Source of the DNA: Brachynemurus nebulosus | Taxonomy: Eukaryota; Arthropoda; Insecta; Neuroptera; Myrmeleontidae | Direction of reading: 5' to 3' | Assembly: GCA_035578155.1 (NCBI GenBank) | Contig: JAPWDM010000014.1 | Span: forward strand, 12,565,501-12,629,500 | DNA length: 64,000 bases | Shown: positions 23,948-35,804 of the stretch, in pieces | Layout: every line of letters starts with the position of its first letter | Numbering within the stretch: position 1 is the first letter of the stretch | The notes under the pieces: model-generated | What the model was told of the DNA's origin: nothing | Database searches by the model: none | What the model saw: only the letters and a program-made list of their open reading frames with translations | Program-made: the position numbers and the translations under genes

Positions 23948-25245
23948 TAATATTGCAGGGTTGTTAATGTCTATTTTTTGAATTATGCCTAATAAAATTA
24001 TTTAGGTGAATGTTTTTAGTGTTGCTATTTTTATTACGACTAAACTATTGAGTTAATTAAAAAATTTTCTAGATAAGAGTTGCAGTTACTGATGAGATCA
24101 ACCAAATGCCATGTTCAGGAACTTTGTAGCTCTTGTGGTTATCAAGACATGATACAAAATTACAAAGTTAGATTTATTTTTAAATGGAATACTATATTTA
24201 TTTTATTGATGAAAATTTTCCAATATTATCCAATACACTAATACAGAAACTAAAGATGAAAAAATAACAATTTCTACTTTCTTTTTAATTTACAATGTTC
24301 GCTCTTGAAAGCGACCTTCTGGAGTTTACTTTTTAAAACTTCGCTTAAACATCGTCAGAAATTACGGTAATCTTATTTAGATGATAACAGCCATCTTATG
24401 CTACAATCTGTTTCCAAAAATAATAATACATAAGTATGTTACTTAGCTTTGAAGCAGAAAAAAAAATTTTAATTGAATTGTCGATTAGTTTGTAAAAAAT
24501 TTTTATAAACTTGATATTCATGTTCGGCAGTTGAGAGGAAGCAGTGGCCCAACTAATGTACCAAAGGTTAATAATAAAAAAGGATTTCCTTAACAATAAC
24601 AATTTATTAAAGTTTACTTAAAGTTGGTACATTAATCCCAGAGGATAATATCACAATAAGATTGCTTCATTTTATAAAACAAACATTTATTTATCTAGTA
24701 GTACAAAGAATTTAAATACGTGAAATGATGAAACATGAATTTACAAAATAAACAGGAAAATATTAAATGAAATGTAAATTTGGATAGATTAATAAATAAC
24801 TAGAACAATTTTACAAATAAATTTTAAAGTTATATTTAATAAAATAATAATGACGATTGCATAAAAGAGCGAGTGGTGTCTGTCATTCACACAAATACAT
24901 CCTTCAATCGTCCTTATTACTTTAATTCTCAAAATCAGATTATTTAAAATATAAAATACTATAAATTAAATAATGAAATTTAACTAATTTTAAACATTTT
25001 AAAATTTAAAGTAAATATGAAACACTATACATGGTAATTAAAATTAAATTATATGCAACGTTTATGTTAACAGAGAAAGCATGTTGCATCATAGACCAGA
25101 CCAACGCAACTGAACCGGGAAGCGAGGAGTGAAGCTTCTCGCTAATCAAAGAACGAATAATGAAATGTACGCAATGATACGTTAAAGTATCCTTCTACTT
25201 GTATATATGTATGTACGTACATCAATGTCACACACCAAAAACTAT
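23948..25245. other. AT-rich spacer
   Basis: A small inverted pair AACTAATGTACCAA (24550) and TTGGTACATTAATCC (24625) is seen. Otherwise no feature. A 68-codon minus-strand frame at 24396-24602 is not supported. Confidence 0.5.
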
Positions 25246-25253
25246 ATTATTAG

Positions 25254-25931
25254 CAGACTTGGGAAAACAATGGTCCCTAACAGAATCGCCATATAAAATA
25301 TTTTAGATTGGGGGGCTATAAATTTTATTACAAAGCTGAGGATTTTCCTCTGGATTGGAAGATTAGCCTAAAGAAGCTTTTGTGAACAAATCAGTAAAAA
25401 TCAAAAATTACCCATTTTTCATAATTTAATATATAATTTTAATTTTAAAAATAATTTAAAAAAATTAATGTTGAATAAATGAGTAGTCGACTGTAATAGA
25501 AATTAATTTAGACGAATTCAAAACATTTATAATGTAAACAATATCTCTATTTCTTTTATGATTATTTAAATAATATCTTTATACCTGCTTTAATGTACCT
25601 AAACAAAATTGATTGTATTAGTAGATTGTATCACTCTAGTAGGTCGCTCACAAGATTGAACATGGTTTTGTTTTTGTATTAGAAAAATATAAAATATGTA
25701 TGTACATATAACAAGCAAAATGATTTATAATATTGGCAATTAAAAAACACAAACAGACACAAAACAACATTAACGATGTGGTATTAGTAGTAAAACGTCG
25801 TAAAACCGATTTTTAAAAAGATTGATAATATTTTTACTTTTTATGACAGCCACCCAGCTCTATTCGTAGCCCCCCCAGTACAAAATATTTTATATGGCGA
25901 CTCTGTTAGGGATCTTTTCTTTCCATCTCTG
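25254..25931 (+). mobile_element. hAT element, CAGACTTGGG family, copy B (678 bp)
   Basis: It starts CAGACTTGGGAAAACAATGG and ends with the complement of CAGAGATGGAAAGAAAAG. The TIR continues through CCCTAACAGARTCGCCATAT. ATTATTAG flanks both sides exactly (25246-25253 and 25932-25939). It has a longer interior than the 10-kb copy (extra segment around 25550-25740). No coding frame, so it is non-autonomous. Confidence 0.9.
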
Positions 25932-25939
25932 ATTATTAG

Positions 25940-27375
25940 GTAATGCTGTACATATTAATATACCTATGTATAATAATATCTATTGATACTGTTGTCAATC
26001 GGTGTAACTAAACTGATATAGATCGATTAATTGAATTTTTACATTAATAAATAAATATTTAAGTTAATTAGATTTAAATATTGAAAGTTAATTAACAATT
26101 AATGATATTTCATATCACCTTACCTACATAAAATACCTTTTCAAAGAAAATGAACTTCCATAGTTCATAAAATTATTAATTAAAATTTATGAATGTTACT
26201 AAAAAAATTATAAAAATAATAGTCAAACTTCCCTTTTTGTCGGTTTATTACGTTAATATCAAAAGTTTCGTTGAGTCGGTTATTTAATCGAATTTTATCA
26301 TCATAATCTTTCCGCAAATTTAATTCTATCTCAAATTTTTCAACGCCTCAGTTATCGTTATCGAAAATACTATTATTAAATTATTGATTTGCATATGATA
26401 TCTTAATGTCATAGTGAAAAATATAAAAATATCTTTTAATAAAATACCCTATATACCAGAAATAAAATTTTACTACCAAATGGATAAAAAACTTCCGTTG
26501 TTGCTGTACGTGGAAGCGAGATAACTTTTCTGTGTAATCTAATTGTATCTAACAGAGAAGGATGAATAGTTGTTATGGATATACAATCCCTATAGATATA
26601 TGTATTTTAATAGAATGAGACACTAGAACTTGCAACGTAGAAAATAGAATTAGGAAAATTGCATTAACGGACAAATAAAGCCGAGAAATATTTTATATTT
26701 TATTGCCGTCTATTATTGTTTTTAAGATTTAGACTTTTCTAACAACCGTATTAGGCAACTAGTGTTTCAAGTATTTTTATATTTACTCTTGTTTTTTTTT
26801 TTTCTTACTCTTTTCCTATTTCTTTTAAATACAATATTCAACACTAGTGTGTCGAAATAATTTCAAATAGTAGAAAATTTTAACTCGAACTTCGTTAAAT
26901 TGCGGATTATATGGATTTTATAATGGGATGGTGTTATACAAAATGGACAACTTAAATCATTTAAAACTATAGAGATATAAAAATATGAAATTACTTACAC
27001 TTTGTTGAACGTTTATTCTTCCTGAAATGTTGCATTTTAGGGTTGGATAATACAAGGACAATAGATATATATAAGAAATGTACAGTAAACACTCAAATAA
27101 CAACGATAAAATTGATAATAATGATCATGTTTCAGCATCTATTTTTGGACAAGTACAAAACAAGTTACGAATTTGTTTGTGCGCATGTTCGAATACGAAC
27201 AAGTAATGAACTTGTTTGTAATGTAAAACGGAACGGTGCCTTTTTTACTTCAATCCAGTTGTCCAAATACCCCAATTATTTTAGTCAAAAAAAAGCGGTC
27301 AACCTCGGCATGAAACGGAATAAGCTGGATTTTCGTATACACCTTTATTTTGGCATCTTAAATGTTCCCTTAATA
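25940..27375. other. AT-rich spacer with an unsupported frame
   Basis: A 113-codon plus-strand frame at 27043-27384 starts MDNTRTIDIYKKC and runs into the foldback arm. Its composition is AT-driven and I recognise no family. Nothing else found. Confidence 0.45.
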
Positions 27376-28273
27376 GTCTCATAAAATCACGTGTGAGCGT
27401 CCTTAGATACTGAAGGTCAAAGGTCGCGAAAATCAGTTTTTTAGAAATATCTCGCTTCCTTTGCCTCTAAACGTTTTTTCATTTATTATAATGAGCATAA
27501 AATTCTCTACAAAATTTGTTTCAAACAATTTTCGATGCGTTTAACTGTTTTGGAGATAGAGCGCGATGTGTGTGGAGCGCTCAGCTATACATGCTATAGC
27601 ATGCGAATCTAAATCTGTAGTACGGTTTTTTAACGAAATTAGTTGCTAAATATTAGTTCATTAATTATTCAATACATTCTTATATTTAAATATATTAATT
27701 ATAAAACAAATTATTATTTAATATTAGTTACCATTTTCATATGAATAATAGAGTAACTTATAAAATCATTTTAAATATTTATTCTTATTGAGGATTATTG
27801 GATTTTAAGTTGGTAAGAACTTCAGAATTTATGTTCTAAGTGTGAAAACTCATGGATCCGGGTGTCATTATTAAGATTTTACCTGGAAATATGGACCACT
27901 ACTGCACGACCTTTTCTGTTTATAGCAAGTTGGCGTAGATGTTCTATTGTATTTATGAGACCGGTTTCTTCTTGAAGGGATCAGGTTCTAGTAACCAAGT
28001 TAATTTGATAGTTTCAATGTGTATCTTGGCAACGCCGGTCGTATAATATATGGCTGGGCGCTCCATACCCACCATCGCACTCTATCTCCAAAACAGTTAA
28101 ACGCATCGAAAAGTGTTTGAAACAAAATTTGTAGAGAACTTTATGCTCTATAACTTTTATAATAAATGCAAAAACAATTTGAGGCAAAGTAAGCGAGATA
28201 TTTCCAAAAAAATCGATTTTCGCGACCTTTGACCTTCAATATCTAAAGATACTCACACGTGATCTTATGAGAC
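27376..28273. mobile_element. 898-bp foldback element, ~215-bp arms
   Basis: The left arm 27376-27585 starts GTCTCATAAAATCACGTGTG and includes GAAGGTCAAAGGTCGCGAAA and TTTAACTGTTTTGGAGATAG. The right arm 28053-28273 is its imperfect reverse complement (about 85-90% by eye). The loop holds TATACATGCTATAGCATGCG, a local palindrome. Non-coding, target duplication unclear. Confidence 0.75.
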
Positions 28274-28556
28274 TTTTGAGTATGAATTTTAGTAAATTTT
28301 GGTATAAATTTTAGTTCTATAAAATTTTAAGTATTTAGAAACTGCTTCCAATTTTCAATGAATCCGCGAGAATTTAATTAACACTATTAGAATGGTAGAC
28401 CGAATGTCAATCGAATCCATGTCATTTACTTCTGTAGCAGCGAAAACGAAACGGAAGCGGAGCAAAATGAAATAAAGACAAACAGCGAAAATTTGTCGAG
28501 TATGTTTTTAAAAGACTCGTTACACACAGCTAGCGAAACAGAAACGGACCAAAAAC

Positions 28557-28801
28557 AGTGGACCATAATCACTATGACCTTACTACCCAGTGGTTCATAA
28601 TCACTATGATCTTACTACCCAGTAGACCATAATCACCATGATCTTACTAAACAATGGCTCATGGTCACGATGACCCTACTACTCAGTGGCCCATAATCAC
28701 TGTGACTTGCTGCTCAGTAATCCACAGTCACTATATGACTTTACTATCCAATTGCCTATAATCACTGTGATCTTACTACCCAGTGGGTCTATAATTACTG
28801 T
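28557..28801 (-). repeat. 32-bp minisatellite, block 1 (about 8 units)
   Basis: The unit CATAATCACTATGATCTTAC followed by TACCCAGTGG recurs with starts at 28564, 28596, 28628, 28660, 28692, 28723, 28756 and about 28789, a strict 31-33-bp spacing. Blocks 2 (29757-29985) and 3 (47262-47520) carry the same unit in the opposite orientation. Confidence 0.92.
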
Positions 28802-29639
28802 GTGTAGCTCCACTGTATTTGATTTTTTTTTTGGATAAAAACTGCGGCCGCAATCGTATGTATCGACTTTTGCCCTTTTTGAAACACACTTTTATCAAAA
28901 AATTTTGATAATTATAAAAATTAAATAAAAATGAATAAAAAAACATTTTTGTATTTACTAAATAGTGATATTAATCGTAACAAAAAATTCATCCCCATTC
29001 CCCCATCCTATTCATCGAAAGAAAAATCGCGAAAATTTACTATTTTTCGGCCGATCACACTGTGATGGTACCTTAAATATCATTAAAGAAAAATATAATT
29101 ATATCTAATAATTAAATAGTGTAAAAATTGTCTTAATATTAAAAATGTTTTAAACTATTTTTTAAAATTATCCTGCTCATTAAAGGATTATCTTCTTTTA
29201 ACAATTATACATTATACGTATTTGCATTATAAATGTGTGTACACTCCTGTTAGAGATACAATGAACAAGTAGGACGCTAATAGCTCTAACACCACAGCTC
29301 ACTTGAGCTCAGGATATTACACATAATAACACCATCTGTTACATCAGCAGATGAGCGTAGCAACGAATATTACTGCATGTTATTATTGTGTATATCCAAT
29401 AAGGACAATCTTGATATACATATATAATAATAATGTCTTGCGAATACATTAAAAGTATTATGAAAAAAACTGAAAGATAATAGTATCTTTGTTAAAAAAT
29501 TTTTAATTATAGTTTTTCAACGTTTTCGTAATGATAACCGCAAAACGTTGAAATTTTCTGGTGGTGTCTGTCGTTGTTTACGTAGTCCAACACGCACTTC
29601 ACCACTTCTTAAGAGTCGATGACGCATTCTTAAAATTGT
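28802..29639. other. AT-rich segment between two facing minisatellite blocks
   Basis: It contains ACTGCGGCCGCAATCG at 28842 and a CGGCCGATCACACTGTGATGG patch near 29048. No gene or known repeat supported. It may be the interior of a larger element bounded by the two inverted minisatellite blocks. Confidence 0.4.
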
Positions 29640-30255
29640 AAGGATTGTGGAAAAATTTCTTCTCAAATACTATCGAATTATGAGAGAAGTTAATTTGAGG
29701 TCAAAATTGTACATCAGAATATTATAGACTCGAAAAGGACTTGAACAGCTAGACGGAACCTGGGTAGTAAAATCATAGTGATTATGGACCACTTGGTAGT
29801 AAGATCAGAGTGATTAGGGGGCACTGGGTAGTGGGGTTGTCGTGACTGCCGATCATTGGGTAGGGAGGTCACAGTGATTATGGACTACTTGGTAGCAAGG
29901 TGACAGTGATTATGGATCACTGAGTAGTAAGCTCAAAGTGATTATGGATCACCGGGTAGTAAGGTCGTAGTAATTAAGAATAACTAAAATCGCAAAACAA
30001 ATTTTGGTTCCTTATAACGTTTGAGCGGAATCGTCTTTTTTATTGCGTTTTGTTTTTGGCTTTTATTCATAAATACATATATATTAATCGCTTATCAGCT
30101 ACTGACCCCAATCCTTCCCTTTCAGAAAAGACGAAATGGAGCAAAAAAATTACTTCCGGTGACGCTTCAATTTTAGAGTCATTTAACGAGCAAAGTCAAT
30201 CACTATAAATAATATATAGTACAGAATTTCCGGATATCTGACTTAAAAGTTATTG
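29640..30255 (+). repeat. Dispersed element carrying minisatellite block 2
   Basis: The 5' flank (TTTCTTCTCAAATACTATCG ... GCTAGACGGAACCTGGGTAG), the 32-bp array at about 29757-29985 (seven units) and the 3' flank (ACTTCCGGTGACGC ... CAGAATTTCCGGATATCTGA) all match 47150-47825 in the same order. The array is thus internal to a dispersed repeat rather than a free satellite. Non-coding; internal minisatellites are known from Helitron-like elements, but no Helitron end was identified. Confidence 0.7.
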
Positions 30256-30576
30256 AACTTATGATTCCGATATTTTTCCACAGATGGAACTGTAGGCCAC
30301 AGCTATAAGTATAATAAAAGTTATAAAATATAAAATGTATAATATGTAGGAAATTATATAAAACATCAAAATGACAATAAAATAGACACCTGAGCGAAAA
30401 CAGAATGGGCTATAAAAATTGTAAATAAATATTTTCGCTACCAGATGGCAGTTGGTTTGCGTTTAAAATGAATCTTAGTGATATATGGTATTTTTAGTCT
30501 GAACGAAATTCTAAAGCAGAAAGAGTGCTACTAATACAATTTACATATATAAAGTCTACATATAAATATCTTTCGT

Positions 30577-30838
30577 TCGTAAGGTGCAACGTTGTGTCAA
30601 TTTACACCGCTTGTGATTTAGGCTGTTACTGTTCGTCACAGCGTTCACGTCGTAACGAATATCATTGTTTTTTTAATCAACTCGTGAGATTTAAACAGAA
30701 AAAGATATGAAGTGTGTCGTATTTAAGTGTAAAAATTTTATTGTACAAAAAATTCTCATAATAAAGGGATATCTTTCTTAAAATAAATAAATTTATTTTG
30801 ACATGTTGGTTGTTAGATAAATAGGTCGGCCATGACAG

Positions 30839-30845
<7 letters not shown>
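30577..30845 (+). repeat. Repeat with THAP-like start, copy 1
   Basis: It matches 34362-34640 along ~265 bp: CAATTTACACCGCTTGTGA..., a CAACTCGTGAGATTTAAACA block, the ATG region at 30707 and the terminal TAGGTCGGCCATGA. Immediately downstream lies a (TA)n tract. See the pseudogene entry. Confidence 0.7.
30707..30781 (+). pseudogene. THAP-like first-exon relic, copy 1
   Basis: The frame from ATG at 30707 reads MKCVVFKCKN and then diverges, ending after 24 codons. The Met-Lys-Cys-x4-Cys opening resembles the start of THAP (C2CH zinc finger) domains, found in P-element-type transposases and many insect proteins. The later conserved residues (the C-x2-H half) are absent, so this is at most an exon 1 remnant. 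The THAP reading is inference from a short motif plus agreement with the second copy. Confidence 0.35.

Positions 30846-30911
<66 letters not shown>
30845..30911. repeat. (TA)n microsatellite, ~67 bp
   Basis: A pure TA tract directly after the THAP-like repeat copy. A 62-codon minus-strand frame through it is a repeat artefact. Confidence 0.97.
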
Positions 30912-30915
<4 letters not shown>

Positions 30916-32126
30916 ATTTTGCATTGTTTTGTTGTATGTATCATAATATATAATGAATATATAATATTTATGTGTGTCCACTTCATTTTCCGTGGACAGC
31001 GGGTACGGTAGTTATGAAATAGGAAATTTAGATCTTGTATATCTATGGTTGTGAGTGATTGACAATCACTTTTGTTTCGTAGTCACTTCTTGATGATCAC
31101 AATAAAATCATGTGTCGTTATTATTATGAATGATTTTTGTATAGTGTTGGAATTTTGGCAGACATCAAATGTATTTGTTTTAATACATGGCTACACCAAA
31201 GACACAGCGAATCATATGGTAAAATTTTGCTTTCGAAATAACTAAAGTTAAAATTACGATTCCGTAGTTATCTCAAATGAAGTTATGCGAATGACAAACG
31301 GTAATAAATGTACTTAAATTTCCTCTACTTTATCCCGGAATTGTGAAAAATTCTCGCTACTGACAATGAAACATCAGTAAATCGATACCAACATTTCAAA
31401 CTGTATTAAATTCGAGGGAAATTCACAAACACTTTATTTATTTGCATGTGAGCGATGTGAAACGTATCAAATAATATAAACAAATAACCTAAAACTGAAC
31501 TGGGGAGTCGCGAAAACCGAAGAGGAATACCAAAGAGGAAAACATTAAAGACGGGGAAGATGTGAGGCAATGCTCAGAGAAAATTTGAAGTAATACCTCT
31601 ACGTATTATAGCAGTGTATTGTTATATATAATGATGCGAATTAACCAAAGAATACAATACCTTTTATACCAAATACAATAATAGAAAATATATGTACATA
31701 CTTACAGTAAAATCCAATGTAGAGTGTGTCCTAAAATAAAGTATAATCGAAAAACTCTAAGTTCGTTACGTTTGGAGTTTGACATTGGAATGACATTTTA
31801 CGTTATTGAAATTTCATTCTTTGGTACCAACACACTAATACTCTACTTCTAAAGTACTGCTCATCTTGACAAAAAGATCTTACAGTGTTTTTTTTGAGTC
31901 TTGTAAATGTCCGCCAACGAAATCATCCCAAAACGTTTTATAAAACAATAAGTTTAACTCGGTACAATAGCTGCTGAAAAGTACCTGTCATACGTTAGTT
32001 CCGCAAACACCCACTAGGAGAGTTTATTCTTTTACCGTACAGTTCATTAACAAAATCAAATAACAATGATCTGTAAATATTTAATAATAAACTAACTGTA
32101 TAGGGTCGATTGTAATGAAATTTAGG
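30912..32126. other. AT-rich spacer
   Basis: No gene or repeat recognised. The segment 31495-31590 (GAACTGGGGAGTCGCGAAAA...) is slightly more G/C-rich but has no supported frame. Confidence 0.5.
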
Positions 32127-32128
32127 TA

Positions 32129-33033
32129 CTGGTAGGGGAGAAGTGGTATGAAAGGGACACGTATTGAAAGGGACAATTCAAATTTCGCGCTAAATATAAA
32201 TCCCGCCAAATCAAACGTGTTGATGTTGTGTGGCAGCACCAATGCAGATATGTTTGTTCCTGACTTCCATCTATTGTCATTCAAAACATGGTAATACTGT
32301 GCTTGTAAATTTTTTTATGTTCCAAAATAATTTTTTTTTTTAATTTTTCTTTCAACTTTTTTTTTAGTTATTCTTTCAACTAGAGGAAAACAACAGAACA
32401 GATATCTTTTAAATAAAATTGTAGTTTAAAGGTTAAATTTTTAATTTGGGTGTGATATTTATGAAAGGGACAGAGCAAACAAGTTATGAAAGGGATTACC
32501 TTTAAGACTAGTAATTTCGAATTAGTTACATTTTTTTTTTAAACTTTTTTCTTGTTTAAAAATTTCGAACAAAAATAATCAAATGAAAAACAATGATTTT
32601 AATTGTCGATTACTAAAACCGCGTAATTAATAATCATCGATTACTGAAATCATTTGGTTATTTACATTATTGAATCAAATTTATTAATATGTAAGTTCAG
32701 TAAAATGACCTGCGCAATGGTATGAACCGTATGTCTTATGTACATAAGGTGGAAATTTAAGCAACATGAATGATATTTAGTATTGTCGCTTTCATAAATT
32801 ATCATGTCCCTTTCAATACAGTCTATTGATGAAAGGGACAAAATGCACTTTTTTAAAAACTGAGAAAAATTACAACTAATAACAAAGAAATGTTTTTTAT
32901 TGGATTTATATGGTCCCTTTTATTAACTGAAGTTTCTAATTCCATTCTTAAATATTTAATTTGTTATCTCGTTTATTTACTAGAACGCTTAAAACAAAAA
33001 CGTTTCTTTCATGCCACTTCTTCCCTACTCACG
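32129..33033. mobile_element. TA-flanked TIR element with many GAAAGGGACA motifs
   Basis: The left end contains GTAGGGGAGAAGTGGTATGA; the right end read inward has GTAGGGAAGAAGTGGCATGA. TA lies outside both (32127-32128 and 33034-33035). The 12-mer TATGAAAGGGAC or a close variant occurs at 32147, 32163, 32460, 32485 and 32828 on the plus strand and inverted at 32805 and near both 3' variants (32785, 33003). Such spaced motifs suggest transposase-binding sites. About 905 bp, with no credible transposase; a 75-codon frame at 32890-33117 crosses the right end. Confidence 0.7.
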
Positions 33034-33262
33034 TATTTAAAGATTATGGGTGTGATTCCCACGGCCAGCTATGCTTGTAAAATCTTTCTTACAGCTGGCT
33101 CTCACAATTCCAAATGAATGTCAATCTAGCTTTTGATGTAAAAGACCGCGGCAGTTCACTAGTTTCCTTGTTCGTCACCTACGTCATAATGTAACATATA
33201 ATTGTAGTGAATAGTTAAATAAATAAAGTGTAAAATACGCTGATGTGGGTGGCCTTTGTTAT

Positions 33263-33310
33263 ACACTAGTAGTCTGAAAAACGGATGTTAAACCCCGTTA
33301 TTATAATAAC
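33263..33310 (+). repeat. Retroposon-like 3' tail, second copy
   Basis: GTAGTCTGAAAAACGGATG then TTAAACCCCGTTATTATAAT matches the motif at 15131-15209. Just upstream, 33065-33110 has an inverted CCAGCTATGC/ACAGCTGG pair. Truncated; no coding. Confidence 0.4.
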
Positions 33311-34361
33311 TGCAATAGTAACCAGAAAACATCCGTAAAAATGTAATAACTTTTCAAATGACTACGAGTAGTAGTTCAGGATAACTTACCTATTCTCCAT
33401 AATCAAAAACCTTCATGGTGGGTAAGATGAGCGTAAGACGAAAAAACACATTATTTTTTAACTTCTATAGCAATCTCATATAAAGATTCAGAAGTTAGAC
33501 GATTTTGCTTTTTCTTAAATAAAATTTATCGTATTTAAATGCGGACTGGAGAATGGATTGTTGCTAACTATAAATAACGATAGTTCATCATCGCTCTGTC
33601 TCATCTACATTTATGTACTGTGGCGATATTGGTTGATCCGGTTGTACATAACTTTACCAATAAACTTTCGTTGTCCCTGAATACTTTATGAGGAAGCGCT
33701 TGATCGTAGAACACGTGGAAGTGTCACGATGATCTTAGTTCAAAGGGATGATTTTCGCTTCGATAATTAGTGTAAGCCGCCTCAAATTGTACAGTGTAAA
33801 TAATTAACTTTATTACACAAAAATACACATGTCGCCACTTTAATTTATACAAAACAAATATCACCCAGTAATCATGTCGTGCGTTTCATTTTATTTTTTT
33901 TTTTTTATAGTATTTAATATATAGCAGCGTTTTAAATTATTAATTTTATTTCACATTAATTTGTTTTTATTTATTTTAATATTGTTATTATTATTATTAA
34001 TAAATCTTTTGTTTTTACATTATTTGTATTATAAATTCTTTATCCAAACGTGGCTGCATTTTTCTAACTCTAAACAATAATCACCTTTTTTTTGTAACAT
34101 CTAAAATGCAAGTCTGTTCACTATTTTCCCACCCTCTTCATCATTCCTTTAATTCCTCTTCCTTATATGGTTCGTAATTTGAACTTTTTTGTTTCCATTG
34201 GTTAATATCCAAGAGGATGCAAAACAGCTTTTACGAACCCTGAATTACCGACTCTCCACATACCCTACTCAAGCAAGCCTACAAATATATACGCTAGGCG
34301 TCACTTATACTGTATGGTGCACAGATGAGACAGATCAAGCCTACGTATAAAAAAGTGAAAT
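33311..34361. other. AT-rich spacer
   Basis: Poly-T/ATT-rich around 33890-34000. No supported gene or repeat. Confidence 0.5.
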
Positions 34362-34640
34362 CTTAAAGTTGCAGTAAGTAGCAATTTACACCACTACTGA
34401 CTTAGTCTGTTACTGACTGCCGCCGTGTTCACGTCAAAATAAAAATCATGTTTTTTTAATCAACTCGTGAAATTTAAACAGAAAAAAATATGAAGTGTGT
34501 CGTATTTAAGTGTAAAAATTCTACTGAATAAAAAGTTTCTCAAAATACAGGGATATCTTTCTTAAAATAAATATATTTATTTTTAATTGTTGACTGGTGG
34601 TAACATAGGTCGGCCATGATAATATATAGTATATGTATGC
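34362..34640 (+). repeat. Repeat with THAP-like start, copy 2
   Basis: Homologous to 30577-30845 in the same orientation, 3.8 kb away. It includes the block CAACTCGTGAAATTTAAACA, the ATG at 34490 and TAGGTCGGCCATGATAATAT. Here the TA-rich end is short and irregular rather than an expanded microsatellite. Confidence 0.7.
34490..34560 (+). pseudogene. THAP-like first-exon relic, copy 2
   Basis: ATG at 34490 reads MKCVVFKCKNSTE then stops. A shift of frame continues KVSQNTGISFLK, which fits the hydrophobic/aromatic segment that follows the first cysteine pair in THAP domains. Two copies sharing the opening and this continuation favour a real ancestral exon over chance. Broken by one frameshift and lacking the distal C-x2-H. 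Confidence 0.35.
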
Positions 34641-35800
34641 ATACTGCATATATCATCATCAAAATATATTACTAACATATTGGTATATTCTTGTCCATAC
34701 ATCGTGTGTTTTCGTTGTATGTGTGCTGTGTTACGTCACCCATTGATTACAGTGGGCACAGTTTGGTAAACATTCTAGTTTGACCCCTTGGTATGGTGGT
34801 TAACTATGTTAATTTAAATAATGACCGCTAGATGGGTTAGTTGTGTCAATTTCAATTTAAATATATTGCGCGACGCCACGTAATCCGTCCCAGTACGCAC
34901 CCTTACTTTTGAATTAATTTCCGTCGATTTAATTCACTCCGTCGATTCTGCGTCGCACAGTTTTCAAGCGAATACGGCGATAACTCTTATAATTTTTAAG
35001 TCTGACTAATAATTTACAATTAAGAACACCCTGTATAGGATGAGAGTAAAGTACTCTTGTGCCTACGTACCTATATACTTATACATATTTATGTATATAT
35101 CGTGTCAAAGAACAATAACGATTAAGAACAATATGTCACGTGAATGAACGATTTATTGCATTTTAAAAACGGTAAGAATTAATTGTTAGATCTACCACCC
35201 ATCCATAAGACGTCAAACATCAACTCCAATTCAACAACGTGGTAACTGTAAATAAAAAATCATTTCGATGATTTAAATCAAAAAAGAAAGTATAATTTGC
35301 AAAGTTGTTACAATTACTTAGTAATATTTTTGTTTACTTTTAATGACATTGTTTGATTTAATAAATTGATATTCAAGAGCCCGTGTGAAGTTGGCGCCTC
35401 AATTTTTAGCCCGCCTTTTTGTACACACAATATAGTTCTACAGTTCCTGACAGGTTATATGTTTCAGCAGCTCCAACTAAAAAGTTAAAAAAATGTCAAA
35501 TTAAAAATATGAGGTACCAACTTTCCGTGGCACCCACAAAAGCAAAATATACCTACAAATATTATTATCTTTCCAGAATAGTTCTACTGTTCCTTAGAAT
35601 TATATTTTAGCAAAAGTTCCTACATTTAGGGTCGTTGAGAGAAATGACGGGTCCGGGGAACAAATCAAATTTTTCCCTCCAAAACAAAGTGGCGAACAAA
35701 GTTTTTTTTCAAATTTTTCTCGGGCCCCTTAGTGACAACTAAGGGCCGAAATCCCGCTTATCTTACCCTTTCGGAGTTTTTAAAACTCAGTATACACTTA
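34641..35800. other. AT-rich spacer, degraded G/C patch
   Basis: 35625-35780 (GACGGGTCCGGGGAAC ... CTCGGGCCCCTTAGTG) looks like a worn hAT-type terminal region, but no pair of ends or target duplication could be defined. No gene. Confidence 0.4.
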
Positions 35801-35804
35801 TACA

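Noticed and set aside
24541..24645. CAGTGGCCCAACTA plus a short inverted TAATGTACCAA pair
   Set aside because: Resembles a hAT start, but the inverted pair is internal and too short to support an element.
27043..27384. 113-codon plus frame
   Set aside because: AT-biased composition, no motif, and it runs into a foldback arm.
28557..28801. Evenly spaced repeats considered as a CRISPR array
   Set aside because: Units are contiguous and diverged with no unique spacers; the context is eukaryotic.
30793..30981. Frame of alternating Ile/Tyr on the minus strand
   Set aside because: Pure translation of a (TA)n microsatellite; the same holds for 63001-63192.
35625..35780. GC-rich hAT-like remnant
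   Set aside because: Ends cannot be defined; similarity is only in base composition and short words.
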